Source: JBKHAJ01 sp964641125 (GTDB taxonomy: Bacteria > Spirochaetota > Spirochaetia > SPDA01 > CAZSGZ01). From it: 28,143 nt of DNA. Under the pieces are notes generated by a model. That model was not told the origin of the DNA. It was given only the letters and a program-made list of their open reading frames with translations, and made no database searches. How positions within the stretch are numbered: the stretch's first letter is position 1; the number at the start of each line of letters is the position of its first letter. Both the position numbers and the translations under genes were made by a program. Positions 21,095 through 28,143 of this stretch are shown here, piece by piece. The DNA lies in NCBI GenBank assembly GCA_964641125.1, contig CAZXMO010000050.1, forward strand, positions 1-28,143. Reading direction: 5' to 3'.

Positions 21095-23758
21095 ATGGAA
21101 AAATCCTTAGTTATAGTCGAATCGCCGGCTAAAGCCAAAACGATAAACAAATACCTCGGTAATAATTACATCGTCAAATCGAGCATCGGCCACGTGAGGG
21201 ACCTCCCGGTCAGCGGCAACCGGAAACCCGTTGATCCTAAGGAACGGGCCAAGGCGGCCGCCCTGACGAGGAAGATGGATCCCGAGGAAAAGGCGGCCCA
21301 CAAGAAGAGGAAGGCCAAAGAGCAGCTGGTCCGCCGCATGGGAATCGATCCCGAAAACGGGTGGGCCGCTCAGTACGAGATCATCCCCGGCAAAGAGAAG
21401 GTCTTAAGCGAGCTCAAAAAGGTTGCGGAGAAGGCGACGACCGTATATCTCGCCACCGACCTGGACCGGGAGGGAGAAGCCATCGCCTGGCACCTCCGCG
21501 AGGCCATCGGCGGTCAAAACGGGAAGTTCAAGCGGGTCATCTTTAACGAGATAACCAAGACCGCGATAACCGAAGCCTTCAAAGAGCCCGGAAGCATCGA
21601 CACCGACCGGGTCCGGGCTCAGCAGGCCCGCCGCTTCTTGGACCGGGTCGTCGGGTTTATGGTTTCACCCCTGCTATGGGCCAAGGTGGCTCGGGGCCTC
21701 TCCGCGGGACGGGTCCAGTCGGTGGCGGTGAGGCTCATCGTCGAGCGGGAGCGGGAGATCCACGCCTTCATTCCCGAGGAATACTGGGAGCTCCACGCCG
21801 ATCTTGCGCCTGCGCAAGAGGCCGCGAAAAAGGCGGAGAAACAAGCCGTCCGCTTCCAAGTGGTCAAGTCCGACGGGAAGTCCTTCAAACCGAAATCCAA
21901 AGAAGAGATCGATAAGGCCCTCAAAGTCCTCGAACCCGCCGATTATACGGTAATCGACCGGGAGGACAAGCCGACCAAATCGAAGCCTCCCGCGCCCTTT
22001 ATTACCTCGACCCTGCAGCAGTCGGCAAGCACCCGGCTCAACTACAGCGTCAAGAAGACTATGACCCTCGCTCAGCGTCTCTACGAGGCGGGGCACATAA
22101 CCTATATGCGTACCGACTCGACGAATTTGAGCCAGGAGGCGGTCCAGACGGTCCGCGGCTACATCGAGAAGGAATACGGGAAAAAGTACCTTCCCGAGAA
22201 ACCCAACGTCTACACCAGCAAGGAGGGCGCCCAGGAGGCCCACGAGGCGATCCGTCCCACCACGGTCACCACCGTTCCCGGATCGATCAAAAATCTCGAC
22301 CGGGACACCGCCCGGCTCTACGAGCTTATCTGGAATCAGTTCACGGCCTGCCAGATGCCCCCGGCGGAGTTCATAAGCACCACCGTCATGGCCGGAGCCG
22401 ATACGTACGAGCTCAAGGCGAAGGGACGGATTACCACCTTCGACGGATTCATGCGGATTCTTCCCCCGGCGGCCAAGAAAGAGGACCAGACGGAGCTCCC
22501 GGACTTGGGGAAGGGGGATCCCCTGAAGCTTATCACCCTCGACCCGAGTCAGCATTTTACCAATCCTCCTCCCCGGTACACCGAGGCAAGCCTGGTCAAG
22601 GAGCTCGAGAAGCGGGGAATCGGACGCCCTTCGACATACGCCTCAATCATCTCAACCATTCAGGACAGAGGATACGTCAATCTCGAGAACCGGAGGTTCT
22701 ACGCCCAGAAGATCGGGGATATCGTTATCGAAAGGCTCATGGAGAACTTCGACGATCTCATGGATTTTAATTTTACCGCCGAAATGGAGGAGCATCTCGA
22801 CAAGATTGCCTCAGGAAAGGAGGAGTGGAAAAAGATATTAGACGACTTCTACGCGGAATTCAAAGACAAGCTCGACCGGGCCTACGAAGAGGGGGGAATG
22901 CGCCCCAACGATCCGGTGGACACCGATATCAGGTGTCCCGAGTGCGGACGGAACATGCAGATCCGCACCGCTTCCACCGGGGTCTTTTTGGGGTGCTCCG
23001 GATATAATCTTCCGCCGAAGGAGCGGTGCAAGCACACCATCAACCTGATCCACGGAGACGAGGCGGTTCGTGCCGACGACGAAGAGGGGGAGACCAACGA
23101 TCTCCGCTCCCGGCACCGGTGTTCCATCTGCGGTACCGCTATGGACGGCTATCTCCTCGACGAAACCAGGAAGCTCCACGTCTGCGGGAACAGTCCCGAC
23201 TGTCCGGGGCACGAGATCGAAGAGGGGAAATTCAAGCTCAAGGGATACGAGGGCCCGACCCTCGAATGCGATAAGTGCGGATGGGAAATGCAGCTGAAGA
23301 CAGGGCGTTTCGGCAAGTACTTCGGATGCACCAATCCCGACTGCGGAAATACCCGAAAGCTTATGAAGAACGGAGAGCCCGCCCCTCCCAAGATGGACCC
23401 GGTTCCCATGCCGGAGCTCACATGCGAGAAGGTGGACGATTACTACCTGCTGCGCGACGGCGCGGCGGGGATCTTCCTCGCGGCGAGCCAATTTCCCAAG
23501 CACCGGGAAACCCGCTCCCCCTTAGTGGAGGAGCTCAAAGCACACGCAGACGAAATACCCGAAAAGTACCGGTACCTCCTCAAGGCCCCCGCCGAGGACC
23601 CGGAGGGGAACAAGGCGGTTATCCGGTTCAGCCGAAAAAACAAGGAACAGTACGTCATGACCGAGAAAGAGGGAAAGCCCACCGGCTGGCAGGCCCACTT
23701 CCGGAAAGGCAAATGGACGGTGACCGAAAAGAAATCCGAGAAGAAATCGAAGTCCTAG
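21095..23758 (+). CDS. topA: DNA topoisomerase I
   Basis: An 887-residue type IA topoisomerase that relaxes negative supercoils. TOPRIM domain: E9 (VIVESPAKA) and D122/D124 (ATDLDREGEA). Core: QQARRFLDRVVGFMVSPLLW, RGLSAGRVQSVAVRL, and the active-site tyrosine Y337 in ITYMRTDSTNLS. The C-terminal part has three four-cysteine zinc ribbons starting near residues 614, 676 and 725, and then a TopA C-terminal repeat (ELTCEKVDDYYLLRDGAAGI). Length, the insert between TOPRIM strands (RRMGIDPENGWAAQYE) and the three-zinc tail all resemble gammaproteobacterial TopA. The three flavin/transporter-type genes follow immediately: the next starts 1 nt after the stop. Confidence 0.96.
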   Translation: MEKSLVIVESPAKAKTINKYLGNNYIVKSSIGHVRDLPVSGNRKPVDPKERAKAAALTRKMDPEEKAAHKKRKAKEQLVRRMGIDPENGWAAQYEIIPGKEKVLSELKKVAEKATTVYLATDLDREGEAIAWHLREAIGGQNGKFKRVIFNEITKTAITEAFKEPGSIDTDRVRAQQARRFLDRVVGFMVSPLLWAKVARGLSAGRVQSVAVRLIVEREREIHAFIPEEYWELHADLAPAQEAAKKAEKQAVRFQVVKSDGKSFKPKSKEEIDKALKVLEPADYTVIDREDKPTKSKPPAPFITSTLQQSASTRLNYSVKKTMTLAQRLYEAGHITYMRTDSTNLSQEAVQTVRGYIEKEYGKKYLPEKPNVYTSKEGAQEAHEAIRPTTVTTVPGSIKNLDRDTARLYELIWNQFTACQMPPAEFISTTVMAGADTYELKAKGRITTFDGFMRILPPAAKKEDQTELPDLGKGDPLKLITLDPSQHFTNPPPRYTEASLVKELEKRGIGRPSTYASIISTIQDRGYVNLENRRFYAQKIGDIVIERLMENFDDLMDFNFTAEMEEHLDKIASGKEEWKKILDDFYAEFKDKLDRAYEEGGMRPNDPVDTDIRCPECGRNMQIRTASTGVFLGCSGYNLPPKERCKHTINLIHGDEAVRADDEEGETNDLRSRHRCSICGTAMDGYLLDETRKLHVCGNSPDCPGHEIEEGKFKLKGYEGPTLECDKCGWEMQLKTGRFGKYFGCTNPDCGNTRKLMKNGEPAPPKMDPVPMPELTCEKVDDYYLLRDGAAGIFLAASQFPKHRETRSPLVEELKAHADEIPEKYRYLLKAPAEDPEGNKAVIRFSRKNKEQYVMTEKEGKPTGWQAHFRKGKWTVTEKKSEKKSKS

Positions 23759-23759
23759 A

Positions 23760-24128
23760 ATGCGCAGGTTCCGTCTCGTCGACATAGCGGCAATCCTCGT
23801 TACTCTAGGGGTAATCGCCGTTATCTCCCTGCAGGTGTACACCGAACGGGGGGAGCCCCGGGCGGTCTACATCCAGAGCGCGGAAGGAAAATGGGTATAC
23901 CCCTTAGACGAGGAGGGGATCTACGGTTTTCAAGGACCCTTGGGTGAGACGATCGTAGCCGTCGAAAACGGAGGGGTCCGCGTGGTCTCCTCTCCCTGCC
24001 CCGAGAAGATCTGTATTTCCATGGGGACCATCCACCGCCCCGGGACCTGGATTGCCTGTCTCCCGAACGGTCTATTCCTGAGAATCGAAGGGGAGAATAC
24101 GGAAGAGCTCGATGCGGGCACCTACTGA
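23760..24128 (+). CDS. NusG-domain-II membrane-anchored protein
   Basis: A 122-residue protein with one N-terminal membrane helix (about 8-27) and an extracytoplasmic domain resembling NusG domain II: VYIQSAEGKWVYPLDEEG, then SSPCPEKICISMG and GTWIACLPNGLFLRI. Cysteines C80, C85 and C100 are typical of this group. Such proteins are regularly encoded beside Gx-family transporter genes and flavin-dependent redox genes, including extracellular electron-transfer loci, though their exact role is unsettled. It begins 1 nt after topA and overlaps the Gx gene by 17 nt, so it is co-transcribed with both. Confidence 0.82.
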   Translation: MRRFRLVDIAAILVTLGVIAVISLQVYTERGEPRAVYIQSAEGKWVYPLDEEGIYGFQGPLGETIVAVENGGVRVVSSPCPEKICISMGTIHRPGTWIACLPNGLFLRIEGENTEELDAGTY

Positions 24129-24654
24129 CCGAACAAGGCGATACCTGGAGCTGGTCGCTATCTTCGGGGCCTTCGCCCTCTTCCTCTCCACTATCGAATA
24201 CCTTATCCCCAAACCGCTGCCTTTCATCCGGATAGGCCTCGCCAATCTCCCCATTCTCGTCTCGCTGTCGGTACTCCCGGTCCCCTACATCATCCTTTTG
24301 ACGGGCATCAAGATAATCGGGCAGGGGCTCATCAACGGGACAATGTTCTCGTATATCTTCCTGTTCTCCTTCGCCGGGTCCCTGGCGAGCACCGGGGTCA
24401 TGATCCTCCTCCACCGGCTCGTGCGCAAGCGGATAACCCTCATCGGAATCAGTGTTTTGGGGGCCCTTGCGAGCAATGCGGTTCAGCTCTTTCTGGCAAG
24501 ACTCATCATAATCGGGGAAGGGGCCCTGCTGATAGCACCCCCCTTCCTGAGCGTCGGTCTGGTTACCTCGATCATCCTCGGTATGTTCGCGGTTAGGTTC
24601 ACCTCCGTGTCCCGGTGGTACCGGAAGCTCCTCAATGCGGAGGCACGGATATGA
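24112..24654 (+). CDS. Gx transporter family protein (HepS-I-like)
   Basis: A 180-residue membrane protein with about five helices. The motif IRIGLANLPILVSL after the first helix, the segment KIIGQGLINGTMFSYIFLFSFAGS and the final helices match the Gx family, often annotated as heptaprenyl diphosphate synthase component I. Despite that name it looks like a small-molecule permease or ECF-type S component rather than an enzyme. GGAAGAG lies upstream of the ATG at 24112. It overlaps the NusG-II gene by 17 nt and the following gene by ATGA. Its usual partners suggest a role in flavin, quinone-precursor or redox-cofactor handling. Confidence 0.82.
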   Translation: MRAPTDRTRRYLELVAIFGAFALFLSTIEYLIPKPLPFIRIGLANLPILVSLSVLPVPYIILLTGIKIIGQGLINGTMFSYIFLFSFAGSLASTGVMILLHRLVRKRITLIGISVLGALASNAVQLFLARLIIIGEGALLIAPPFLSVGLVTSIILGMFAVRFTSVSRWYRKLLNAEARI

Positions 24655-25316
24655 CCATACGGGAGTGGATTTACCTCAACATCAGCCCCCGGATCATGAT
24701 TTTAGCTGGGCTCGCGGCAATTCCCTCGTTTCTCTTTCAGGAGAACGTACTCCTCAAGGCCGCGCAGACCCTTCTCTTCGTTCTTCTCTCGATCCTCGAG
24801 GGAAAACGTTTCAAGCCCCTTCCGCCTTTGGTCATGATCGCTTCGATTACCCTTATCAATTTGTTCAATCCCATCGGAAGGATCATCTTAACTCTGGGCA
24901 GGCTCCGCATTACCTTCGGGGCGCTCTATCTGGGACTCATCAAGGGATTGACCCTGGTGGGCCTCATCTATCTGTCCCGTTCATCGGTCCGGTCCGACTT
25001 GGTCCTTCCCGGAAGATTCGGTCGAATTATAGGAAGGACTTTCTACTACTTCGACCGGATCAACGAGAGGTGGTCCGAGACCAAGGGTGAACGGCGTTCT
25101 CTCATGAACAGGTTAGACACCCTCCTCCTCGACATCGATCCCCCCGGAGGGGTTACCGGGGTGGGGGAAAGTGAAACGACCGCTTCCTCCTCGGCGGGCG
25201 GCTCGAAGCAGGGAACATCACCGGCAGGATATCTTTTCGCGGCAGGGTTCCTTTTGCTCAACTGGGGGCTCTTGGCCCTGAGCTTTCTGCCGGTTTTTTC
25301 TCGAGGCTTAGGATAA
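24651..25316 (+). CDS. Membrane protein, possibly EcfT/CbiQ-like
   Basis: A 221-residue protein with hydrophobic helices at about 15-35, 38-55, 60-75 and 90-110, a charged cytoplasmic segment (about 112-160, with SRSSVRSDLVLPGRFGRIIG), a low-complexity Ser/Gly/Thr linker (170-190) and a last helix at 193-215. Position beside a Gx permease and the helix pattern suggest a degenerate transmembrane (EcfT/CbiQ) component, but the Ala-Arg-Gly coupling motifs are not clearly present, so the call is weak. The start at 24651 has GGAGG upstream and overlaps the Gx stop codon as ATGA. No ATPase gene follows on this strand. Confidence 0.55.
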   Translation: MTIREWIYLNISPRIMILAGLAAIPSFLFQENVLLKAAQTLLFVLLSILEGKRFKPLPPLVMIASITLINLFNPIGRIILTLGRLRITFGALYLGLIKGLTLVGLIYLSRSSVRSDLVLPGRFGRIIGRTFYYFDRINERWSETKGERRSLMNRLDTLLLDIDPPGGVTGVGESETTASSSAGGSKQGTSPAGYLFAAGFLLLNWGLLALSFLPVFSRGLG

Positions 25317-25364
25317 CGGCTATGCTTTCTATTACGGACTCCTGCCGTGATACTCGGCCTCGAG

Positions 25365-26429
25365 CTACGGGGCCGTCACCAGAGAGTATTCGGTGTGGGT
25401 CATCTCGAAGGCCCGGCTAAGCCCCGGTGTAAGAATAACCTTCTCGTCCCGAGTCAGAAAGATTCCCTCCGCGTTCTCGAGACTCTCGATCAGCGCCATA
25501 CCCTCCTCGAGCCCCAGCGAAAAGGCCGCGGTGGACAAGGCGTCGGCTTCGGTGGAGTTGGGATGGACCACGCTTACGCTCTCGAGGCTGTTACGCACCG
25601 GATATCCGGTAGAGGGATTCAAGATATGATGATACCGGCTACCTCCCTCGATGAAATACCGCTCGTAGGAGCCCGAGCTCACCACCGCGGCCTCCTCGAC
25701 TTCGACGATCCCCACGTACGAACCCCTGTCGGCATCGGGCTTTTGGATTCCAATCCTCCAGGGCTCCCTCCCCGGCTTTTCGCCGAAGAGTTCGATGTTC
25801 CCACCGAAATCGATTATGCCCCGGGATACGCCGAGACTTTTAAGAATCCGGACCGCCTCGTCGGCGGCATATCCCTTAGCGACTCCGCCTAGATCGATCC
25901 GCATCCCCGGTTCCTCGAGAAATACGGTCCGTGCGGATTCGTCTACGACGACTTTGCGGTAATCGACGAGGGGGAGAAGGGAATCGATCTCATCGTTTTC
26001 GGGCACCCGCGAGTCTTCGGTCCCGATCCCCCAGAGATTAACCAGGGGGCCCACGGTTATGTCGAAGGCCCCGCCGCTCAAGCGCGATACCCTTAGAGCA
26101 CGCTGAATTACGTAGAGGGTGTCTTCCGACACCTCGACGGGCCGTTTTCCCGCCGTCCCGTTGATCCGTGAGACCTCGCTGTCGGGTATGTTGACGCTCA
26201 TCCGGGATTCGATCTCTTCTATCCTCCCGAAAACCTCCTCGAAGGCTGTATCCGGATCACCCCCGAAGATAGTGATATTACACGTGGTCCCCAAGAGAAA
26301 GCGGGTTTCCACGTATTTCTGTTCTTCCCCGCCGCATCCTCCGAACAGGAGAAGGGAAAGGAGAAGAAGAAAGACACTGAAAAGCGGGCTGAAGCCCTGC
26401 CGGGGCGGATAAGAATTCACGGGGTTCAT
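25365..26429 (-). CDS. apbE: ApbE-family lipoprotein: FAD:protein FMN transferase
   Basis: A 354-residue exported lipoprotein: signal sequence with lipobox LLFGGC (C32), then the ApbE/Ftp domain. Signature segments are SRMSVNIPDSEVSRIN, GGAFDITVGPLVNLWGIG, MRIDLGGVAKGYAADEAV, RGIIDFGGNIELFG, HHILNPSTGYPVRN and TEADALSTAAFSLG, which form the FAD pocket and Mg site. The family moves FMN from FAD onto threonine of a DxxSGAT-type motif; the treponemal Ftp homologue can also hydrolyse FAD. It should work on the outer face of the inner membrane or in the periplasm. The gene converges on the NusG-II/Gx unit and diverges from NADH dehydrogenase, whose C-terminal tail has a candidate target motif. Confidence 0.92.
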   Translation of the reverse strand: MNPVNSYPPRQGFSPLFSVFLLLLSLLLFGGCGGEEQKYVETRFLLGTTCNITIFGGDPDTAFEEVFGRIEEIESRMSVNIPDSEVSRINGTAGKRPVEVSEDTLYVIQRALRVSRLSGGAFDITVGPLVNLWGIGTEDSRVPENDEIDSLLPLVDYRKVVVDESARTVFLEEPGMRIDLGGVAKGYAADEAVRILKSLGVSRGIIDFGGNIELFGEKPGREPWRIGIQKPDADRGSYVGIVEVEEAAVVSSGSYERYFIEGGSRYHHILNPSTGYPVRNSLESVSVVHPNSTEADALSTAAFSLGLEEGMALIESLENAEGIFLTRDEKVILTPGLSRAFEMTHTEYSLVTAP

Positions 26430-26470
26430 CCTGTATCGTCCATCATAATAGAGATAATGGGGTGATTGTC

Positions 26471-26486
26471 GTTATTGACAAATAAC
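26471..26486. repeat. Inverted repeat GTTATT-GACA-AATAAC between apbE and the NADH dehydrogenase gene
   Basis: A perfect 6 bp inverted repeat with a 4 bp centre in the 183 bp AT-rich divergent region, about 45 bp before apbE and 130 bp before the dehydrogenase gene. It includes a TTGACA hexamer. It could be an operator (for example for a redox regulator), but it matches no consensus I can name. Confidence 0.4.
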
Positions 26487-26529
26487 AAAATATACGTCAA
26501 ATTCCAAGTATTAAAGTAATATTCTCTGT

Positions 26530-26558
26530 TTGAACTTTCAAGAAGTTATTAGTATTTT
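26530..26558 (+). promoter_or_regulatory. Candidate promoter of the NADH dehydrogenase gene
   Basis: TTGAAC (26530-26535) and TATTTT (26553-26558) are 17 bp apart, giving a leader of about 48 nt. TATAAC at 26562-26567 is a better -10 but lacks a well-spaced -35. The region is much more AT-rich than the genes around it. Confidence 0.35.
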
Positions 26559-26612
26559 GAATATAACTGAGCAAAAAAAACGTGAGCCGCCTTTGGAAGG
26601 AGTAAAAAAATC

Positions 26613-28143
26613 ATGAAAGAAACCACGAGAATTGGCATCCTCGGGGGAGGATACGGCGGTGTAGAAGCTGCGAAGCTCCTACATAAGAGATACAAGAGAA
26701 GGAAAGACGTCGAAATAACCCTCATCGATAAAAACCCCTATCACACCCTCATGACAGAGCTTCACGAGGTGGCGGGGTCCCGTGTAGAGCCCGAATCGGT
26801 TCAGTTCAGCTTTCGGCGAATATTCAGCGGCAAGCGGGTCAATGTGGTTGTCGACACCATCGACGACATCGATTTCCAGAATAGGAAGCTCATTTCCGAA
26901 ACCGATGAATACGAGTACGACTACCTCGTCTTAGGTGTCGGAGCCGAACCGGAGTACTACGGAATTCCGGGAATCCAGGATCATGCCTATACCCTGTGGT
27001 CTTTGGAAGACGCCCTCGCAATACGGGAACACATAGAAGAACAATTCCGCAAAGCCGCCCGGGAGCGGGACCCCGAAGAGCGCAAGAAGATGCTTACCTT
27101 CGCCGTCGCGGGGGCCGGATTTACCGGAATCGAGATGGCGGGAGAGCTCATGGAGCATCGAAGCAGGCTCTGCATTGAGTACGGTTTCGATGAAGAGGAA
27201 GTGCGGATCATCGTTATCGAGATGATGAGCGACATCCTCCCCATTCTTCCGGATAAGCTCAAACGAAAAGCGGAAAAGTATCTGAAGAAACACGGAGTGG
27301 AGATCCTCCTCGAATCCCCCATAACCGAGGGCGCTCCCGACTACGTGGAGATCAGCAACGAAGAAAAAATCCCCACCGAGACCCTCATCTGGACGGCCGG
27401 CGTCATGGGATGCGAGTTCGCGGGTAACCTTCCCTTGACCAAGGGTCGATGCTCCAACAAGAAGTGCCCCCACGCAACCAAATTCGGTACCTGCGGCGAG
27501 CCCGTATGTAAATTCGCCAAGGACCACCGCTACGTCGACGGCAAGAGGGGAAGGCTCCTCGCGAACACCTATATGCAGTCGGTGGATTATGAAAATGTCT
27601 ACATTGTCGGCGACGTTACCTGGATCATAGAAAACCGGAGTGTCGTTCCTCAGATCGTCGAGACCGCCCTGCAGACGGCGGAAACCGCGGCGCACAACAT
27701 AGCCGCGGACATCGACAACGAGGAAAAAGAAGAGTTCGAATCCAGTTATCACGGGTTCATGGTTTCCCTCGGTGGACGCTACGGTGTCGCTCATGTCATG
27801 GGTCTGAAGCTCACCGGCATCTTCGCCATGGCTATGAAGCACGTGGTAAATCTCCACTATTTGTGGGGATTGGCGGGAGTGAACGCGGTATGGGGATATA
27901 TCAAGCACGAGTTTCTGGACGTCAAGGACAGGAGGTCCTTCATCGGCGGACACCTCGCGGCTAAGATTAGAGTATACTGGGCATTCCCCTTGAGAATTTT
28001 TTTAGGAGCCAAGTGGTTTCTCGAGGGCTTCAATAAGGTCCGTGACGGATGGCTGAATCCCGAGAACATCTACATCGTGTCCCAGGCCTCGGACGGCGGA
28101 ACCGCGGCAACCCCCGGCAACGGCGGCAACGGCGGCGAAGCAG
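26613..28143 (+). CDS. Type II NADH dehydrogenase-like flavoprotein with Cys4 insertion (3' partial)
   Basis: 510 residues are visible and the frame is open at the window end. FAD-binding GGGYGG (11-16), NADH-binding VAGAGFTGIEMAGEL (165-179), LIWTAGV (258-264) and YIVGD (330-334) place it in the NDH-2 family, which oxidises NADH and reduces quinone at the inner membrane face. Two features are unusual. A four-cysteine insertion, C280-x4-C285-x8-C294-x4-C299, lies between the conserved WTAG and VGD segments. After the normal C-terminus, a hydrophobic segment (RIFLGAKWFLEGFNKV, about 461-476, DoxX-like in pattern) is followed by SDGGTAATPG and a Gly/Asn-rich linker. The ATG has GGAAGGAG (26595-26602) upstream. 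It is divergent from apbE. Confidence 0.9.
   Translation, partial: MKETTRIGILGGGYGGVEAAKLLHKRYKRRKDVEITLIDKNPYHTLMTELHEVAGSRVEPESVQFSFRRIFSGKRVNVVVDTIDDIDFQNRKLISETDEYEYDYLVLGVGAEPEYYGIPGIQDHAYTLWSLEDALAIREHIEEQFRKAARERDPEERKKMLTFAVAGAGFTGIEMAGELMEHRSRLCIEYGFDEEEVRIIVIEMMSDILPILPDKLKRKAEKYLKKHGVEILLESPITEGAPDYVEISNEEKIPTETLIWTAGVMGCEFAGNLPLTKGRCSNKKCPHATKFGTCGEPVCKFAKDHRYVDGKRGRLLANTYMQSVDYENVYIVGDVTWIIENRSVVPQIVETALQTAETAAHNIAADIDNEEKEEFESSYHGFMVSLGGRYGVAHVMGLKLTGIFAMAMKHVVNLHYLWGLAGVNAVWGYIKHEFLDVKDRRSFIGGHLAAKIRVYWAFPLRIFLGAKWFLEGFNKVRDGWLNPENIYIVSQASDGGTAATPGNGGNGGEA

Noticed and set aside
25355..25375. CGGCC/GGCCG hairpin between the convergent membrane-protein gene and apbE, as a bidirectional terminator.
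   Set aside because: The arms are only 5 bp with an 11 nt loop and no T-tract on either strand. Part of it lies within the apbE coding end.
26931..27953. A 340-codon open frame on the minus strand opposite the NADH dehydrogenase gene.
   Set aside because: Antisense shadow of a well-supported gene with clear FAD and NADH motifs; it has no family features of its own.

Overview
The window is dense, GC-rich bacterial DNA with protein genes on both strands. It has short intergenic gaps, no RNA genes, no CRISPR array and no recognisable mobile element. The gene content best fits a free-living spirochaete (Spirochaetales). Pointers are lipoprotein-type ApbE similar to the treponemal flavin-trafficking protein, a DUF2259-like secreted protein, an archaeal-type prolyl-tRNA synthetase, an RseC-family protein, and several lipoproteins or outer-membrane proteins of unknown function. 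This placement is an inference from gene content, not a phylogeny.

Layout: (1) 1-6492, plus strand: the tail of an unknown gene and a clear terminator, then a chemosensory operon cheW - membrane-hairpin MCP - cheY - STAS - cheA - cheB, followed closely by an MTH1-like Nudix hydrolase. No cheR and no separate CheY phosphatase gene is present, but the MCP carries a CheZ-like DxxxQ motif. (2) 6470-8861, minus: mtnP, a monoacylglycerol-lipase-like hydrolase and a HAD phosphatase, coupled by ATGA overlaps. They diverge from adenosine deaminase and a DAACS-type symporter on the plus strand (8965-11316). (3) 11323-15460, minus: an outer-membrane barrel candidate, a lipoprotein with an uncertain start, proS and a DUF2259-like protein, diverging from a polytopic membrane protein (15557-16324). 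(4) 16368-19061, minus: a polyprenol/phytol-kinase-like enzyme, and an overlapping trio Hsp20 - NYN/LOTUS protein - membrane coiled-coil protein. (5) 19249-20986, plus: a YmdB-family phosphodiesterase homologue with a remodelled metal site, RseC and a 2H phosphoesterase. (6) 21095-28143: topA, a NusG-domain-II protein, a Gx-family transporter and a further membrane protein on plus; a lipoprotein ApbE (FAD:protein FMN transferase) on minus; and divergent from it a type II NADH dehydrogenase that runs off the window.

The last block looks like a flavin-based membrane or extracytoplasmic electron-transfer module: NADH dehydrogenase, flavin transferase and the NusG-II/Gx pair. The NADH dehydrogenase has an unusual four-cysteine insertion and a C-terminal DGGTAAT sequence that resembles an ApbE flavinylation motif. 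A second theme is that three genes with no Shine-Dalgarno sequence (add, the outer-membrane protein, the membrane protein at 15557) have a promoter-like -35/17 bp/-10 ending exactly 6 nt before the start codon, which suggests leaderless mRNAs.
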